DNA of 9,199 bases from ZC4RG29 sp964521255 (GTDB taxonomy: Bacteria; Bacteroidota; Bacteroidia; Cytophagales; Cyclobacteriaceae): positions 1 to 9,199 of the forward strand of contig CAZFRM010000050.1 of the NCBI GenBank assembly GCA_964521255.1, given 5' to 3'. Each line of letters opens with the position of its first letter. The first letter of the stretch is position 1. Shown here piece after piece: positions 7,536 to 9,199 of the stretch. The notes under the pieces are model-generated. The model did no database searches. It saw only the letters and a program-made list of their open reading frames with translations, and was not told where the DNA came from. The position numbers and the translations under genes are program-made.

Positions 7536-8185
7536 ATGCACAAAAGGAAAGTGTGTTGGTAGCTGTCAAGTCGCAGGCATCGGTTAAACAATCTTCTATT
7601 CCGGATAATAAGAAAGGATTTGCCAAGCAGGTATTGGGAGGCAAAATCGTTTCCCTGTTTAAAGACGATAAAAATTTCACGCACATCAAATTTCAGAAAC
7701 TGCAATACTTAGCGGAGCATATTGCAGAAGAAGATTTGCTTTGGAACTATTACCGTCAGGCAGCAGGCCCTTACGACAATAAATTTATGCACAACGTAGC
7801 CAACAAGCTAAAGCAAAATAAATGGTTCGAAGAACGGAATTATAAATTCTATCCGTTGCAAAAGGTAAATGACATCGAGCGGTTTTATGGAAACTATTTC
7901 GGGGCTAAAGAAACGAAACTAAACGAGCTTTTCACGTTGTTAAAAAACGCCTCGGAGAAAGTTTGTGAAGCCATCTCCACAATTTATGCGGTGTGGAATA
8001 ATCATATCATTCTAAAGCAGTCATTCGACAAAAATAAAATAAGAACAGAATTCTTTGAATGGAGCAACAGGAAAGGAATGCTGTTTACCGAAGACGAATT
8101 TGAAAAAGCATTGGTATGGATGCAAAAACACAACATTGTACCGAACGGGTTTGGGCAATTGATTAAACAAAAGGCAGGTAAGTGA
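7529..8185 (+). CDS. Probable detached C-terminal domain of HsdS (unnamed family)
   Basis: This is a 218-residue frame starting at GTG 7529, with TTG at 7526 and 7532 as alternatives; AGAGGG at 7518-7523 could serve as its ribosome site. After a variable linker (about 1-30) it reads FTHIKFQKLQYLAEHI (50-65), YRQAAGPYDNKFMHNV (75-90), NKWFEER (97-103), IYAVWNNHII (152-161) and the terminal ALVWMQKHNIVPNGFG (194-209). I recall similar sequence (AAGPYDNK, then a WM..NG.IP.GFG ending) as the C-terminal extension of some type I S or related restriction proteins. The KLQYLAE...GPYD pattern also resembles the Panacea/SocA-like fold. Because the frame continues from hsdS after a -1 shift that restores KAFRGELV, it is most likely the end of a broken HsdS. 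If genuinely separate, it would be made by coupled re-initiation. I cannot assign an activity. Confidence 0.7.
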   Translation: MLNAQKESVLVAVKSQASVKQSSIPDNKKGFAKQVLGGKIVSLFKDDKNFTHIKFQKLQYLAEHIAEEDLLWNYYRQAAGPYDNKFMHNVANKLKQNKWFEERNYKFYPLQKVNDIERFYGNYFGAKETKLNELFTLLKNASEKVCEAISTIYAVWNNHIILKQSFDKNKIRTEFFEWSNRKGMLFTEDEFEKALVWMQKHNIVPNGFGQLIKQKAGK

Positions 8186-8985
8186 AAAAGGTTAAGAAAC
8201 AGGAAACGCTTAACTACTCCATGAAATATAGCGTTTCAGAGGTCGCTCAAATCCTGCATGTAGATAAAGAACTTATCAAAACGTGGGCTTATACTTTTTC
8301 CGAATATTTAAGCAGTTCAGCAAATCCTGCGAAAGGAAAATCAAGAGAGTTTACTGTAGAGGATATACGCGTGTTTGCCTGCGTTTCGATGGACTGGGAA
8401 GACGAACCTGATATTGAAGCTATAAAATGCGGACTGAATTCAGGTTATCAATACGAAGACATTTTCAATGATTTAATTCAGGAAGTCATACCAATCTTTA
8501 GAGATATTCCAGAAGACATTGATGAAAGTTACCGTTCAGGTGCAGTCTTCGGAGGGCTTGCAGAATTTGGAGACAGATTCTTTCTTGCCGATTCCTATAG
8601 ACGTGCAGGCGATCTACTGGTAGATGCTGCCATAGCCAACGAAGAGAATTATGAACTTATCTGCCCCATAATCTTCAATTACAGGCATGCTGCTGAATTG
8701 TATTTAAAAGCGATAACAGATAACTCAAAACGAACTCATAAATTGGATGTGCTGCTGCAAAAATTCAAGACAATGCTATCAACAGAGTTTAATACAACTC
8801 TTCCAAATTGGTTTGAGAACATCATTCTGGCCTTCAATGATTTTGATCCCGGTGGTACGACATTCAGATATGGAGGTATTCTCAGAGACGAAGTTTTTAT
8901 TGACTTAAAACATTTGAAACAGGCTATGGAATGGTTTGTACTTTCAATCCGAAGAGTTAGAGAACATCGTAGCAAGGTCTTGTGA
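8182..8985 (+). CDS. MerR-like helix-turn-helix protein with HEPN-like C-terminal domain
   Basis: Read from the GTG at 8182 (267 residues), which overlaps the preceding stop as GTGA; an ATG at 8221 is an alternative that keeps both domains. Residues 14-70 resemble a MerR-type DNA-binding domain: YSVSEVAQILHVDKELIKTW (16-35), then a basic turn KGKSREFTVEDIRVFACV (51-68). Residues about 130-262 look like a HEPN domain: an all-helical stretch with NYRHAAELYLKAI (166-178), the THKLDVLL segment (185-192) and FRYGG (228-232), plus a candidate RX4H motif R257/H262 near the end. HEPN domains are often RNA-cutting toxins of defence systems, but some are non-catalytic. With coupling to the hsd genes, this suggests a regulated toxin or abortive-infection partner of the R-M system. 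Function is inferred; the domain calls are from sequence pattern only. Confidence 0.75.
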   Translation: MKKVKKQETLNYSMKYSVSEVAQILHVDKELIKTWAYTFSEYLSSSANPAKGKSREFTVEDIRVFACVSMDWEDEPDIEAIKCGLNSGYQYEDIFNDLIQEVIPIFRDIPEDIDESYRSGAVFGGLAEFGDRFFLADSYRRAGDLLVDAAIANEENYELICPIIFNYRHAAELYLKAITDNSKRTHKLDVLLQKFKTMLSTEFNTTLPNWFENIILAFNDFDPGGTTFRYGGILRDEVFIDLKHLKQAMEWFVLSIRRVREHRSKVL

Positions 8986-9009
8986 AATGACACCAACTAA
9001 ATCGCACAC

Positions 9010-9049
9010 CCATTGCCTGGCCACGCTCGCAGCCCACATCCAAAGCCAG
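9010..9049 (+). repeat. Right flanking structural repeat (5-bp stem, 23-nt loop)
   Basis: CTGGC (9017-9021) pairs with GCCAG (9045-9049) around a 23-nt loop, with further imperfect pairing outside. GCCCACATCCAAAGC (9032-9046) and CCATTGCC (9010-9017) are exact matches to the left copy at 448-462 and 431-438. Stem sequences differ between the copies while loop length and the 3' loop sequence are kept, which points to a conserved structure rather than a simple recent duplication. Confidence 0.55.
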
Positions 9050-9181
9050 TCAAAGAGTGTGCTCAGTGCAGTGTAAGTGGACAGATTGGGAAATGAAAAA
9101 TGCCCCACTGTACGACTGACAAAAAAGGTTGGTGTAAATTAACGGGGACGAAAGACACGGCTACGAATGAAGTGAGGAGAA

Positions 9182-9198
9182 GACCCTACGGCTGGCAA
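9182..9198 (-). repeat. Right copy of the terminal inverted repeat
   Basis: The reverse complement reads TTGCCAGCCGTAGGGTC and differs from 211-227 at one base. It is cut by the window edge, so the repeat may continue beyond it. Confidence 0.5.
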
Positions 9199-9199
9199 T

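Larger units (their letters stand above)
8986..9199. other. Non-coding right flank with repeats
   Basis: No gene is visible after the HEPN gene. The stretch holds the right flanking hairpin (9010-9049), a second possible stem pairing GTGCAGTG (9066-9073) with CACTGTAC (9106-9113) through one G-U pair, and at its end an inverted match to the left flank (9182-9198). No stem followed by a T-tract is present, so the operon's transcription terminator is not identified. Confidence 0.65.

Noticed and set aside
1..9199. CRISPR array, tRNA or rRNA genes, insertion sequence
   Set aside because: No regularly spaced direct repeats, cloverleaf-like sequence or transposase coding was found in either strand.

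Overview
The window holds one complete type I restriction-modification (R-M) locus of a Bacteroidota-like bacterium. All genes lie on the plus strand and the locus is framed by non-coding, hairpin-rich flanks. The Bacteroidota assignment is an inference. It rests on AT-rich codons and leaders with few strong Shine-Dalgarno sites, on the protein family mix (type I R-M with a Bro-N protein and a GxxExxY protein between R and M), and on a TCCCGAAAGCTTTCGGGA palindrome of a kind I recall from that phylum. No rRNA, tRNA, transposase, integrase or CRISPR array is visible.

Layout. Positions 1-562 are non-coding and carry several inverted repeats. Next comes hsdR (563-3352; nuclease plus DEAD/DEAH translocase), then a 92-bp gap with a hairpin at the hsdR stop and a strong palindrome. 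A Bro-N/antirepressor-like gene (3445-4311) and a GxxExxY PD-(D/E)XK-like gene (4325-4771) separate hsdR from hsdM. hsdM (4780-6348) and hsdS (6345-7535) overlap by 4 bp. A 218-residue protein (7529-8185) overlaps the end of hsdS. A gene encoding an N-terminal MerR-like helix-turn-helix and a C-terminal HEPN-like domain (8182-8985) overlaps that one by 4 bp. Positions 8986-9199 are non-coding again.

How the genes fit together. HsdM and HsdS should form the modification methylase, and HsdR joins them to cut unmodified (phage) DNA. The overlaps suggest that hsdM, hsdS, the 218-residue protein and the HEPN gene are translated as a coupled block. Two points stand out. First, the 218-residue protein looks like the C-terminal part of HsdS cut off by a one-base frameshift: a -1 shift at 7521-7525 restores the familiar HsdS sequence KAFRGELV and runs on into it. 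Second, the MerR-HEPN gene could be a back-up RNase guarding the R-M system, similar in idea to PrrC with EcoprrI, although this is only inference.

The flanks carry a matched pair of structural repeats (430-468 and 9010-9049: same loop length, shared 3' loop sequence, different stems) and a near-perfect inverted repeat (211-227 and 9182-9198). This suggests that the whole locus occupies a site bounded by members of one dispersed repeat family.
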